A stretch of 64,000 bases of DNA. Source: Mytilisepta virgata. Taxonomy: Eukaryota; Mollusca; Bivalvia; Mytilida; Mytilidae. This document shows, piece by piece, positions 13,301-28,400 of this stretch. The notes under the pieces were generated by a model that saw only the letters and a list, made by a program, of their open reading frames with translations, ran no database searches and was not told the origin of the DNA. The position numbers and the translations under genes were made by a program. Location of the stretch: positions 66,448,314 through 66,512,313 of the forward strand of contig CM051521.1 of assembly GCA_028015205.1 (NCBI GenBank), in the 5' to 3' direction. Every line of letters starts with the position of its first letter. Positions within the stretch are counted from its first letter, which is position 1.

Positions 13301-16300
13301 ATTATGGACAGGTACGTATTTTATAGCACAGTTAAGTCACACTATATTTAAATAAACAGCTGCGCCACGAGCGCATGATACGCCCGTCATCTTGTGAAAA
13401 AAAACATAATAAATGTTTTTGGAATCCTCCTTTATTTAGTGAGGCTGCTGGTGGAATGTATATGGAAACCCGGTAAAACATAAGCGTGTAAAATTTTAAG
13501 CAATAGAGATACGGCGCGAAATGTGACCAAAAAAGACTACCTTTTTTACCAAAAAGCTCAATAAAAATTCAATAAGTCAAAAATAAAATAAAGAATCATC
13601 ACGAAAAAGTATACAGATCTTCAGATTAATATAACGAAGTGTATAAAGTTTTAAGCAATAATCATAAATCGTTTTTGAGATACGGCGCGACATGTGAACC
13701 CCCACTTTTTTTTACAAAAAACTCAATAACTCTAAAATAAAATTTTGAATCATCACCAAAAAGTATGCAGATCTTAAGATTAATATAACTAAGAAGTGTG
13801 TAAAGTTTTAAGCAATAATCATAAATCGTTTTTGAGATACGGCGCGACATGTGAAACCCCGCCCCCCCTTTTTTTTTACAAAAAACTCAACAACTCTAAA
13901 ATAAAATTTTGAATCATCACCAAAAAGTATACAGATCTTTGGGTTAATATGACTAAGAAGTGTGTAAAGTTTTAAGCAATAATCATAAATCGTTTTTGAG
14001 ATACAGCGCGACATGTGAAAAAAAACACACTTCTGTTTTAGTTACAAAGTCCCGTAACTCAAAAAGTTTTAATCTTATTTTCACCAAAAAGTATACAGAT
14101 CGTTTGACTATCATAAGAAACAACTATGTTAAGTTTCGTGAAATTTGAATGAGTCGTTCCCAACTGAGTTACGGCGCGACATGTTTACGACGGACAGACG
14201 GACAGACTGTCGCTGGACATTTGTATATCATAATATGTCCCGTCAAAATTTTGACGGGGGTATAAAAAAAAAATAAATATTTTGCGAACTATATATAATA
14301 CGTTTCCCCACATGCTTTTTGGGTTTACATGACAGTTTAGAGTATGGAATAAAGCTAGTTTTCTTGTTGATTTGTTAAATAGCTTTTGTTAATAGCATTC
14401 TTTATGAAAATGTTAATTAATTATTAATACTAATGATGTGTCGTAAATTTGGATATTCCGGCGTAGGGAATGTAGGGATATTTAACGGTTTTTTAAAATA
14501 CGACGTGTTACAATATATTAATGTGTTTAATTTTGGCGCTTTTAGAAAAATATCAAAGATAAAAATAAAACTCAATACAACGAGAGGAGACTTTCTGAAA
14601 TGTTTGTGTAATTTTGATTACAGACTGTCATGACTGACAACTGTTAATAGTTTCTTTTAAAGTTCTAATTGTTTTGATAGCAGAGATGACAATGACTAGG
14701 TTAGTTTTAATAAAATGTATATAACTCAATAAACCAAGCTTAATAACTTTTAAAGATTAAAAGAAATTGCAATTATTTTGGATTTTTTTATCACTTTATT
14801 TCAGCGTTTTTAATTGTGGGAGGGTAGCAACAGGCGCCGAATAAACCACAAAATAACTACAACCAAAATTTAACTATTTGTGGTACCAATAATGCATGGA
14901 AAATAATGCTGTTTTTTTTATGAACATTAATTAAAAAGATAATTTTGTACAATCGGTTTTTTTTGTGAAGTTAAAATTAAATTTTAAACAGGATTTTGAA
15001 ATGGAAACAAATATAGTATAAATTAAGCAATTCAATTCGAAGATCGTTGCTATGGTGAAGGAAAAACCGATTTAATGCAACTCCGATTTTTTCAAAAGTA
15101 TATGCAGACATAGTGGAAATGTTTTTTTACAATTTTTAATGACTAAAATCCGGTTCTTACATGCAAGTCGATTGATAATTTAAATTATACATTTCTTTTT
15201 GTAAATAAATTACTTTTTAACAGGTATAAATTTATTCCTTCTTTATCTATATTTTCATTAAAAAAAATCAGAAAGTGGCAAAGGGTGTGAAATATATTAT
15301 TTATTATGAAGGATACATATACTCTGTATATTCTTTACTAAAAATAGTTAAAACGTAAATACAATATAACGTCAGAAGTAAACATTATGTAATTTTAAAT
15401 TAGTATAATTCAGTTTCGCCTTTGGAGAAATTAAAAAAAAAACTATACAAACAATCTGTCAATGGGGTTTACCTAACTGATATATCCTATTTATAATGAT
15501 ATGATATTAATTAAGACTGATTGAATATTAGTTCAACATTCACTAACCTGGATGCACTTTGAGTAAATGCAATTACTATTAACAAGGATTTCAATAGTAG
15601 TTAGTTATCCTTGGTTGGAGAATTATTTTAAACAGACACAAGCAACGACAAGTGTAAGTGATTTATCAATTAATTAATTTATCAAATAATAACATATATC
15701 CTTATGAAGCAAAAATTGCTAAAAATCAGTCTTTGAAAACAAGAAGCCTTCTTTTGTCTCACTATTTCACTCAAATCCAGCCAGCTGGTGTCAGGTTTGT
15801 GTGGACAAGACTTTACCTGTTTCTTTCCTGTATTTTTTAAAAATGATACACATATTTCTGGATCCATCTCATTGATCTGAAATTATAAAATTATGTTAAT
15901 AAATACCCCCTACGTCACACCTAAGCGGTCTCACTAATTTTAATGTGGATTAGTTATAAATTTGAAAACAAAATTTCATGAATTTTAAATAAGAAATCCA
16001 AGAAGCGAATGTATTAACAAATATTATTCTTCAAATTTCATTCACCTTCAATGAAAGAAATAATAGACAACATTTAACAGAAAAACAAAGTACGCACAAC
16101 AAATTATTTTACTTCTCTTCACGGTAGCTTTCTGTAAAGGAGCGCACACCTCGTAATGTTATTTTTTTTTCATTTCAGGTAGAAAAAAGGAAAAAAGGAA
16201 AATATAGATATAATAGAGTCACTTTGATAGGTCAAACATTTCATTATCCAGATATTTTGCATATGTACATTTTGCATACGTCAAACTTTATAAAGATTAT

Positions 16301-19300
16301 AAGATTTTAAAGGAGCCGGATTTTAATATAATATTATTCTTTAAAATTCGTTTTTCAAGTTTTGTCAAAAGATATCATATTCGTTCCTTATTTATTTAAA
16401 AAAAAAATACCATTAATTAAAATTCATACACCGAGTTATAAGGTATCGGTTCATAAAATATTAAGTATATGCATTATAGACGTGATCATAAACCGGGTAA
16501 TATATTCTCAAAACACAATATAGGGACGAGATCAAAAGTTCAATGTAGGATAAAAAAAACTTAATTCAAATAGTTTGGGGTGGGGGGGGGGGGGTTATAA
16601 TCGCTGCAAGTTTTGTTATCCGACATCGATTTTCGGATTGAAAAATACGGATTCAAGTGATGTCCAAGTCAATATACAGAACAAACATACATTGTTGAGG
16701 AAAAACAGGACCAATGATACAAAAAGTATACTCTCAAAGCATATGCAATATTGGTCAATAATCTTTCCCAAATTAAGTTAAGAGGGGGGTGGGGGGGGGG
16801 GGGGGTCAGTGAAAAAAACTATGTGAATTAAGTTTTTATCCTACATTGAACTTTTGATCTCGTCCCTAATATAGCAGAATGAAATAATTGATTTTATTTC
16901 TTAAAATTCTATCGAAATTTATTTCTAATTTTAAAACTCTGGGCACATTTTAATAATTTAAAACCTTGGAAAGTGGTTATATAAATAAAAAAAAAATATA
17001 ATCGATCAGAAGAATAATCAAACACGTATTATTACTGACGCACACTATCCACTCTTAAATTAGTAGAACTTCTTATCTGTTCACATTATCGAAACTCAAT
17101 AATTTACTTTTTGAACCTTGAATGCCTTATATTTATAATTCAATTTTGGCTGAAATCCCCATGAAATTTTATATATACATTTCATATTCAACACAAAGAA
17201 AACGATATTATTTTCACAACTTATTCCGAAATTTGATTCATATTTCCACCATCGAATCCGTATGCATACAAATGTAACTTACCTTTCGAAGATTTCTGGA
17301 GATTATTAACTGGAGAAGGAAATAATCTCTGCAACATGGCTGGTGATGAATTATTTTCTTGCATAGAAAAATTGTAACCATTAAGAAAATTAGATGGGAG
17401 TCTGAGTAGTCAATGGTGAGTTGTAACTTCTCTTAGGTTGTTCGTACTAATGTAAACTTGGAAACAAATAGTAACGTAGCGGAAAGTCACTAGGTAATTC
17501 CATGTTATAATAAATTTGAAACGGTTTAACTAGATGCGGTAATGAACCTGTCAATTAATAGTCGTTTTAATTATGGACCGCTTTGTTACTAAATAAAATC
17601 AAGTGCGTTCGGATTCCAAACATTTGGTTGGATAGGACAGTTTTTCGTCACCTGTAAAAAAAATTCTCACGGCTTCAGATATCATGCTGAGATAAGGTAC
17701 TACCAATTAAAAAGTATATGGCACTATTGAGGTATACTCCAATAAACATTCTTTCATCTTAGTTACTTTATTACAGGGGTACGGATATGTTCGAATTTAA
17801 ATTTTGACACATTAACCTGTAATACCGTTGTACATTTAGTTTTATTGGAGGTTGGTTTTGTCTTGATTCCCGTTACTTTTGCCAAAATTAATAATTTTAA
17901 ATCAGTTATTTTCTGTTCAATCTTACTTTCTTCTTTTCTCTGATTCATTTTCTAACCTTACCTTGGAACAAATCTTCAACGTGCTAATTATAAAAAAATA
18001 TCATAATAATTAACTTTATATTTTATTGAAAAACATTTTACGCCCATATGGGCCAATTGCATTAACCTTAATGCACAGGTGTGCATATATATTTCATTTT
18101 TAGAAAATTTTAAATTTTTTTTGTAAAAATTGACATTTTTGCAAAAGGGGGGGGTCAAAACTTCTATCCTCAACTACTCCATAACCGCTCAAAGGAATTT
18201 GATGAAACTTTCTCTGTGCATTAACCTTGATGCACAGATGTGCTTATATATCTCATTTTTAGAAAATTTTCATTTTTTTTTTTGTAAAAATTTTCATTTT
18301 TGAAAAAAGGGGGGAGGGGTCAAAACGTCTATCCTCAACTACTCCATAACCGCACAAAGCGATTTGATGAAACTTTCTATGTGCATTGACCTTAATGCAA
18401 AGGTGTGCATATATATTTCAATTTTAGAACATTTTAATATCTTTTGTAAAAATTGACGTCCGCAGGCGACACATGTCTTCCTTGGACGACTCACACATTT
18501 TTGTGAAATTATTGTCGAATTCAAAGATGCATGCGTGGTAAAAAAATATTGTAAATTGAAAAACTATTTGAATTTGAAAAATTACACTGTTAGAAATTTA
18601 AAGGATATGACTTTTTAATAGGGTGTCCCATCATTCATTATTGGTTGTGTCAAATTCAAGAAATATGTTGGTTTTCGAAAAATTGTGCTTCCTGAAAATA
18701 AACTGAATACCATAACTTTGTTAAGAAATTCAAGTACATGTACATCATAGGCAGAATAATTGAACAACCAGACTATAAAATTTTATTACCCCAGCCCTTT
18801 TTAAACATAGTTTCACTTCTGAATTTTTTTATATTTCCCAAATGTGTTTGTCTTTTTTTTGTTATTCACCACTGTAATAGGCAATACTGATGTGCGGTTT
18901 TCATCTAAAATAATTTGATAGGAGTACTGCACTACACCTTAATTTAGTTTCAAATACTCGACAACGTGAGCTAATGGTGTATCATTCATTAAATACTGGA
19001 AACTCTTTATAATATTTCCATCTTTTGTGTACGGTTCTTTCAAAAATAAAGATTTTATAATGAAAACAATATTGGAAAATCGCTCAAAATTTGTTGGGCC
19101 AAGAATTTCCTCATCATATTCAAAATGCTGGCTTACGAAAACACCTGATCAAAAAGGTCGCCTTTTTCAAAAACTAATGAAAGACAATGGCAAGTCCACT
19201 TTGATTTCAGTAAAAGCAAAAACAGTGACAAGTACTCTGTGTGACTTTACAATGCCATTGCCTCAGAGACTTGCCAAAAAACCATGTCAAACAAAAAGAC

Positions 19301-19375
19301 CAAGGGTTGCCCGAACACAGCCGCGATTTTAAATATTTGTATGTCTGATATTGCTATGAATGTAATGTAACACAT

Positions 19376-19406
<31 letters not shown>

Positions 19407-22400
19407 ATATATATACAGTATTGTAAAAACTATCGACACTGACAAAGGCTATTTGTTAAGCCGAAATATTTGTCAACACGATTTTATAACATCATCTTCG
19501 TATATTACCATCTTATATTAGTACCGTTGTTCAAATCTTTAGACTTATATATATATATTTATCAAATATTTAATACTAAATACAGGAATTTTTTATATTT
19601 GATAAAGGTTCTTTTCTCTAGTCTGTATCATCTACCCTGTAGAGATTGATATTTAATGCATAAATTTAAAATTTTATAGAAAAATAATCACAAATAAACG
19701 AGTAATTAAGCATTGTTTAGGCACGTGCCGGTTTTTCTTTGATATGCCGAAAATCAGTGAACCGATTGACACGTGCCATATAACATAACAACTGATCATA
19801 ACCTTTTTATTTTAAGTAATTAACAATTGTATCGAAAAGAATAATGCTTAATATTCTATAATTAAATGTGTTGTTCTTATTTACAATGATTAAAAGGACA
19901 AATAATGTTGCTTTCGTTTTATTTCTTTCTCGACAAAGTTATTTGCCATAGGTGCACGACTTTTACGTATTACGACTGAATTGAAAAAAAATCATGTGGC
20001 GTCCTTGGGGTTTATCAAAACCACTAGTTTTCAACCACTCGGCAGTTTGATAGCTGTTTACAAGGTGATCGGAAAAAAAGTCACAAGAAAAAAGTCACAA
20101 ATTTGGTAGGAAAAAATGTGTGAATATGAATTAAAATATTTAAAAAAATATATATTTCAGTCATTTATTAATATGAACATCAAATTAAAAACCCGACATT
20201 AGATATATTGCTTGCTCTGGAAACAAATTTATTTTTACAAGAAATAATTACAAAATACTCTTGAGAAAATACTTCTTCATTCTGAAAAAAAACAGGAATA
20301 AAAATTCAACAACTTATTCAGTGCGAAGTCAAATAAAAATTGATCTTTGAAATAATCTGAAAAACAATTCATTTATTAGTATCCAACTTTACCAATCTTG
20401 TCGATTAACACAACAGATAGCAGGATTCCCGTGTAATCAGTTATGTAATTTGACACGTGTCTAACGGTTCATTGATTTTCAGCATATCAAAGAAAAACAG
20501 GCACGTGTCTAAACAATGTTCAATAACTCATTTATTTGTGATTATTTTTCTATAAAATTTGAAATTTATGCATTAAATATCAATATCTACCATAATATGA
20601 AAAGAAATTACATGTAACAGCACCCTATCTAGTCCTTAGTGGCATATTATAAGTCCTTAGTGCACTAAGGACTCCTTAGCAGTGTTTAGACGCACCCATT
20701 TTTATCTACGTGATAGGAATCGTACGCGGTCCGTAATATATCTTTACCCTTGCCGAACAGGTATATCTAGAAAAATATACACAGAAGTAATAAAGGCGGC
20801 GAGAAACGCGATTAAAAAAACGAATATTTTTTTATATTTCTATATCTATATTTCTATTTCTTTAATATACAGTATAACAGACATGACGCGGTTGTTAATC
20901 TATCTCCACCCAGGTAATTACCAATAAACTAAATTTTTAAATTGCATCATTGACCATGCGATTATGATCGGAAACATCGGATGAGAATATAGTTAAATAA
21001 AAACATAAATTGTTATCGATCTGCTTACATATTTATGAATATAGTTTTTGATAATAATTAAATTTGTGAATACACATATATATTTGTTTTACGTGATAAG
21101 GATGGTAAATTCACCTTGTGGAAAAATACACACAGGTAATAATGGTGGCGGCAGACGCGATCAGTTGATACTTTTGATTATTCAACGATTTTTATTTCTT
21201 TCTACACGTTGCTGAGACAAAGTTATTCTGTATTTTACAGAATAACAGACATGGTCCGTCTGTATTAATTATATTTCAGTCCATGTAATTACCAATACAC
21301 TAAAATTAAATTTTATTGTTCGCCATACGTTATGATGATCAGTAACATCAGATCTAAATGTACCGACATAAATACATATAAATTGTTACCTATCTTATTA
21401 TATATTTATGGATATAGTTTTTGATAAGTGATTAAACTCGTGAATACACTAATATCTGCACTGGATGGTAACTTCACCTTTCGAACAGATACATGTAGAT
21501 AAATACACACATATTATAATGGTGGTAACAGATGCAATCAAATAGAAATTTTTTATTCTTCAATGAATATATTTTTCTTTCTACACCTCGCTGAGAAAGT
21601 TATCTTTATTACACAGAATATCAGACATGACCCGGTTGAATTTATATTTAATTCCAGGTAATTACAAATACGCTAAAATTAAAAAAAATTATCTTTGGAT
21701 ATATATTATGACGATCATTATCATCAGATGTGAATAAACCTAAATAAAAACAAATAAATTATTTTCTATTTTATTATCTGGATATAGTTTTGGACAAGTG
21801 GTTTAAATAGTGAATACACATCTTTTGCACCACACAAGACAGGATAAAAACTTCACCTTCCAGGTTAATTAAGTACTATAGCTGCCTTACAATTCTTCTG
21901 AGATCGATAAAACATGGCCATTTTGTCACGCTGCATGCAACCACCACGGGTGGTAAAAATTATCGGTCGTTTCCTTAATAATAGCGGTCGCTCATTAATA
22001 TCACGGAACACCATTAACTCCATCGGTGTTGGCTTAACTCTATCGGTGTTGGCTTAACTCTATCGGCGTTGGCTTAACCTCCTCGGCTTATGCGTAATTT
22101 CAGAGGGTTTGCTTGATAGTTAAGCAAAAACCGCTAATCTTAAGCTTTTCCCGAGGATACTAAGCATTAGCTGTTTCTAGTGTGTTTACATTGGATTCTA
22201 TGATGACAGACGGCACTTGATTCCGTAAACGTTGCGACCAGGGACACTTTGCATCCAGTAGTGGGTGTTTTATATTCGTTGATCTTTGTTGTTTGATGTG
22301 ATTTTTGCTGTACTGTGTGTCTTTTTCAAACTGCAAGTGGTTTTTCAGGGAATATCTCAAAAGTTTCTTTAAATGAAAGTAAAAAGTATTACGCTATCTT

Positions 22401-25400
22401 TTGTTTGAAATAGTCATAACTATTAATACATTTTCTGCTGTTGAAATGTCCCAAATATAAATTTAACGTTTTCTGTGCCACAGGCCGATTTTGGTCTGAT
22501 TTCAATTTATACCGTTGAGTGTCACGGGGCTGATTTTGGGCTGATGTTTTTTTCTTGACGTCAAACAATAGGAATAACGTGGCATTACTATGAAGTACCA
22601 AATTTCCTTGCATTAGACGAAGTGAAGAGGTTCAGTAAAGGGCATCTCCGTAATGAATCTAAAACTTTTCAGAAATATGTGAAATTGATAATTACGTAGG
22701 ATTTGATATATTGATGAATTATTGTGTGCCAATTATGAAATGCATATCACGACGAACGTAGTATTTGAACAACTGTACGTTCGGTGTTACATGCAAAGCA
22801 TAATCATCCCTCTTTCCAGGGATTACACTTATCTATTTACTTACCAGTTATAAACAGACAAAGTTCCAAGACACGTTTTATTCCAAATAAAAATCAGATA
22901 TACCTGAGCATTACCATAATAATTGCGTTCTGTCGTCTGTAATTAAATAGCATGGATTATTTACCCCCCTCCCCCCACCCCTAATGGAATGGTCTAGCTT
23001 TTTTATTTATTTTTGTAAATTATCAAAATTTAATGAAATCGATTTTTTTTTCTTTTGGACATTTGGTCAAAACGTTCAAGTGGATATATTGAACATTGAA
23101 ATGTGTTGGCTTATCAAAGTGAATGAGGAAAACATATTAAATTTAAGATAAATAATTTTCAGGTGTATTTATATTTTACACCACACCATCCATACTTACC
23201 CTTGCAAATCATATTTTTTTTAATAAAAAAAAAAACAAATTGTAATACAAATGAAAAATAATACATAATAAAAGATTATTTATTGGTAAACAAGTTTTGC
23301 CAGTCAGTATATTTTTGCGTGTGTTTGCTGCGTCTGATTTCAGTGCCTTACAATGAGGGTCCTATTTAGGGGTCGTCCCTGTTCGAAGTAAGGAAAATAC
23401 TATTTTATGATTGAAATAAAAAGCGTTTTGTAATTTTCATATGAAATTATGCTGAAACAAATTTGATGGCTTGCGAATTAAAACATTCCAATTATGTAAA
23501 AGTACTTAGTTAACTAATAAAAAGTTTTGTTTAATATTTTTCTGAATGGAAAATGATGCATGCCCTGTACTTTGTACATGAAATAAATACACTCCTGTTG
23601 TTCATCTACGATTTGCACGTCTTGTATGGTTGTTTGACTAATATAAAAGATCCAGTATGATGTACACTAAATTAGATTTGTCTTGTTCGTTATATGGAAA
23701 TAACGATTGACTATTCCTTACAATGTGCAAATCCAGCTTTCTTATGTCCTTTGATTTGGCACGGCAACTGTTCACCCGAAACACATTCTATACTTATTGA
23801 CTGGGTATGAGGGGATGGTAAATTTATTGTCTCCGAGGTACTAACTATTGCACCGAGGCATAGCCGAGAGCGATAGTTGGTATCGAGTGGATAATAAACT
23901 TACTATTCCCAGAATATGCAGTCAGTGTTTTATTATACCGAAAAACATTTTACCGGTAAAAAATTTCCAGAACTATTGATCGGTGGATAGTTGTGGAAAC
24001 TATTGACCGGTCAATAATAATGGAAATTATTGATCAGTCAATAGTTTCAAGTTTAGAAACAGACAAAATAGTAAAGTTATAGTCGTAATTTTCATATAGA
24101 ACAAACATACTGAGTTATAGTAACATTCAGTGGAACAATTCGGGAAAACAGGCATATGCCATTGATGATAAAAAATCCACAAATAAGGGCTGGTAAATTC
24201 GTCTATGTGAGACAAGGTTCCATTTGAATTTGCAGCTTTTGCGAACGAGCTTATAGAAAGCCTGTGTGTATTTTATCTCTTGCAAAGCCAGTCAAGATGG
24301 GAACAATAAACAGAAAATTCAAAACTTTTGCCATAAGAACATGGGTAGTCTTGACTTATCAGATACGATGTTGTCATTCTATCAAAGTGACAGAAAAACA
24401 ATGAAATTGTGGAAAACATTGTATTTAACATTCTCTATAGAATGGTGATAGATACCTATATATTATATCAAAAATATTAATCCGACAGGCCACTTAAGAC
24501 TAAGATTCATACAGAGTGTTATTGAAGACTTATGTAAGGACCATTTGAACAACAAAGACGATGAAAATGAAGCGTGAGGAAGAGAATTTGTAAGAATTAA
24601 GCTCCATACAATTCCAAATAGTAGACAGCAGGAATGTTCAGCTTGTTTGGACCGGAACGGGATTCGAAGGACCAGATAATTGACTTAACTTTATAAATGC
24701 AAATTTTATTCTTCAATAATAAAACCTTTTTTTTTTAATTGTAGCCACTTTTGTCTACTAGTTTGAAAAAATTGGAAGGGTTCCACAGAACTCAGTGTCT
24801 CGCCTGCTTTCCCTGTTGTCTATGTTTTCAGTGTAATAGTTGAATGTACATAATTTTTCTCCACATGTTATTTATGGACGATGAAGAAGCTTCAACGACG
24901 ACGGAATGTAGGATCGCCATGTCTCGTTTCCATGACAAAAGTCGCAGGCTCGACAAAAATAACAGATAAGAAGTTATGCGCTGAATCCAACACCCACCAT
25001 TCACAATGACACACCAAAAAAGGTTACCAAGAGTTCATCATTTATGTATTCTCCTTCTTGTAATTTGGTGCGAGTCTGATCAACTGTTTTACCGTGAAAC
25101 TGTCCTTTAAATTTTTCTTCATCCTTAAACAAATTCAATATATATCATTACGGAAAATATCTAATAAGTTCAGAATGATACCTTGATCACAACTGATGAG
25201 TTGAAATCTATGAAATGTGCAGATCTTATATATAGATGCATTGAGGAATATTCCATGAGATTAAAATCTCTTATTTTTTTAATATTCAGAATCAATATTC
25301 CCTTATTTTACCCCATTATGGAGGCTGAAGTTGCACTATTGTTAACGTCACTGGACAATTGGCTGTTAAAAAAAACAGCTTGGCACTGAACGAAAATTTA

Positions 25401-28400
25401 TGTGAATTTCTTGTGGCACTGAAAGGGTTAGCGACATCTGATTTTCTGATTTTCGTGTGAATTTCACTGATATTTGCATCATATATGACGTCACCACAGA
25501 CAAATTTGACATTGTAGAATATGTGCAAGTTACATGTACGTCTCCGAAAGTTTGATCCATGTTGAAGATTAAGACATACCGATTGTTATATTAAAATTAC
25601 AGAATAATAGTGAGGTCTGGAGTATTTCATGTAGAATTCAAATTGCCGAAGTATATGAGACACACAGTAGTCTGGGATTAGGATCTAGTTATTATGCTCC
25701 CAGCTCTAGTTTTTGCTAGTACTGATTCGTTCAATTATCAAAGTTCAAACATTAATCCAGTATAAAATTCTTGACAGATATTTGCATGGTATCATATAAA
25801 TTCGATCCGACATTTGATTAAGGTGATGAAAAAGTCGCTCGAAATGAAGAAAATGCTGAGTCAATATTTGCAATACTTTCATAAATCCTTACTAGAATTT
25901 TCTACTCGTCCCATAAATTTGTAATATATACTAGTAATCTAGAATTAGCCCCCCCCCCCCTTCCCTGAGAAGTTTGTGTTTGAAGTGTGTGCTTATCTCA
26001 TCCTCATTTTTATGCATGGTTGCTTATATCACATTATCCTGTTAGTATTACTGTAACAGTAAGAGGCCACACATAAAATGTCATACTCCTGACATTTTCA
26101 AGATTATTTTAAATAGCATTTAATTGATGAATCGAATGTTTTAGAGATATTTTCTGCCTTAAATCATATACTTGTAACCATGATTTGTTGTATAGCATAT
26201 ATAAACTACATATAATATATATGATAATGCAGCTTCAAATAGTATTATGGGAAAATCTTTATTTTTTTTCAATGTCTTACATGTAATATCAAAATTGATC
26301 GAGTGTTTTGTGAAAACTTGTGGTTAAAATTTCATATTTTTTGTCATATAACACACATATATATGATATTTGTTTTAACAGTTTTTTATAAGAATTAAAC
26401 GACAGAATTTTTTTACAGCAGTGTTTGAATATTTAATAAGGCAACTGAAAATGAACAAAATTCCTAACATGTCTGGTACTTTTTACCTTTGAATTTGCAT
26501 ATAAAGAATGAATTTTACCATCATATTTCATTTTTGATTAAGACTATATCCCTGTTCTTCAGTTCAACAGTTATAACTATTTTTTATCAAACATATGTCC
26601 TATGAGAGGTAGTAATATTCATTAATTTGTGTCATCTCATGGAATGAAGGGTACCCCTTAAATGCCCATTTTCAATGAACCCTGTGAAGGAAGCGTGTGG
26701 TTTAATTTCAACAAAATTTTCTCAGGTAGTGTATTGAGACATATATAATGCATGACAAAAATATGAAAAAAATTAAACGAGTGGAAAATTTTGGCCTAAC
26801 CCAGGCCTACCCTCTTAAATGGTTGAATTATCGATGAGTTAACTCAAACGTTCTCAATCTGACATGTTTCCATGTTTCGTCATTTGTCTCCACTTCCGTT
26901 CAGGAATCAGACTCTATTTTTAACTTTCCATAAATTTATTACTTCCTGGATTATTTTGCATTCATTAAAATAAATTTTTATGACTTTTTTCCATGATGCT
27001 AATAATATATACATGTTGATTAAACAATACAGCTACAACTGCGTTACATCAGTTAAAAATTAGTCTGAAATGGCTGTAACGTATACGTAAATATTTTCAG
27101 ACAACTCAGACATTGGCTGTTTGTGTATATTTACCTTTTTGTTAGCTCACCTGGCCCAAAGGGCCATGTGAGCATATGCCATCACTTGGCGTCCGTAGTC
27201 GTCTGTCATCGGCGTCCACGTTGTAAACTATTTCAAGAATCTTCTCTGAAACTGCTGGGCAAAATACCTTCAAACTTTTAACTGAATGTTCCATAGGGTA
27301 TCTAGTTTATAAATTTTATCCGAAGCTTTGATCTATCAACAAACGTGGCCGCTGTTGCTAAAATTAGAACATAGGGGTCAAATGAAGTTTTTGGCTTATA
27401 CCTCAAAAACCAAAGCATTAGAACAAAACTGACAGGGTAAAAATGTTCAGCAGCTCAAGATCTACCAGCCATGAAATTTTCAGATGAATCGGATTGCCTC
27501 TGAATTGTTAATTTTAAGGAAATTTTGCAGTTTTAGGTTGTTATCTTGAATATAATAATAATTAAAGACAAACTGTAAAACAACAAAAATGTTCAACAAA
27601 GTAAGATCTACAAACAAGACCAAAATCGTCAATTGACCCCTTATAGGAGTTTTTGCCCTTGAAAGATTATTTACATGTAAACAGAAAATAATGGTCTGAC
27701 ATTGTCACAGATGTTTAGGGCATTACTTGAAATAAATTAAATGGTAGCAGTACAAGTAAAATGGAGCGTCAAGGGTCAAGGTAATTGAAAAATGCCATAG
27801 CAACCAATGAAAAAGTCCCCAGCAACCATATATATTTGGATTAAGGACATTATAATTTACATGTACAAGTCAAGGAGAAAGGTCAAGGGTCAAGGTCATT
27901 GAAAAAGTCCATAGCAACCGATGAAAAGTCCCTAGCAACCATATATATTTTGGTTCAGGACCCTACAATTTACCTGTTCAAGTCAAAATGGAAGGTCAGG
28001 AGTCAATGCCATTGAAAAAGTCCATAGCAACTCATGAAAAAGTCCCTAGCAACCATATATATTTAGGTTAAGGACTTTATAATTTACCTGTACAAGTCAA
28101 AAAGAAAAGTCAAGAGTCAATGCCATTGAAAAAGTCCCTAGCAACTGATGAAAAAGTCTCTAACAACCATATATATTTTGGTTCAGGACCCTACAATTTA
28201 CCTGTACAAGTCAAAAAGAAAGGTCAAGAGTCAATGCCATTGAAAAAGTCCCTAGCAACTGATGAAAAAGTCTCTAACAACCATATATATTTTGGTTCAG
28301 GACCCTACAATTTGCCTGTTCAAGTCAAAATTGAAGGTCAAAAGTCAATGCCATTGAAAAAGTCCATTGCAGCCTCTTGTTTCTTAAGCATGTATTTCTT

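Larger units (their letters stand above)
12080..22182. mobile_element. 10.1-kb CACTA/EnSpm-like DNA transposon
   Basis: Left end CACTAGAAACAGCTAATGCT at 12080 and the exact reverse complement ending ...CTAGTG at 22182. The outer ~100 bp match almost perfectly, and similarity continues for about 0.9-1 kb (12080 to ~13000 against ~21270 to 22182). It is flanked by TGT (12077-12079 and 22183-22185), a 3-bp target duplication. CACTA termini plus a 3-bp duplication define the EnSpm/CACTA group. Subterminal repeats are present at both ends: three copies of a ~20-bp GTTAAGCCAACACCGATAGA unit, then ~400-bp units. No intact transposase is visible, so it is probably nonautonomous or decayed. It lies in intron 4 of the dynein gene and carries several nested repeats. 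Confidence 0.8.

Noticed and set aside
12080..22182. Maverick/Polinton or viral integration
   Set aside because: No polymerase, integrase, ATPase or capsid frame; CACTA ends and a 3-bp duplication fit EnSpm/CACTA instead.
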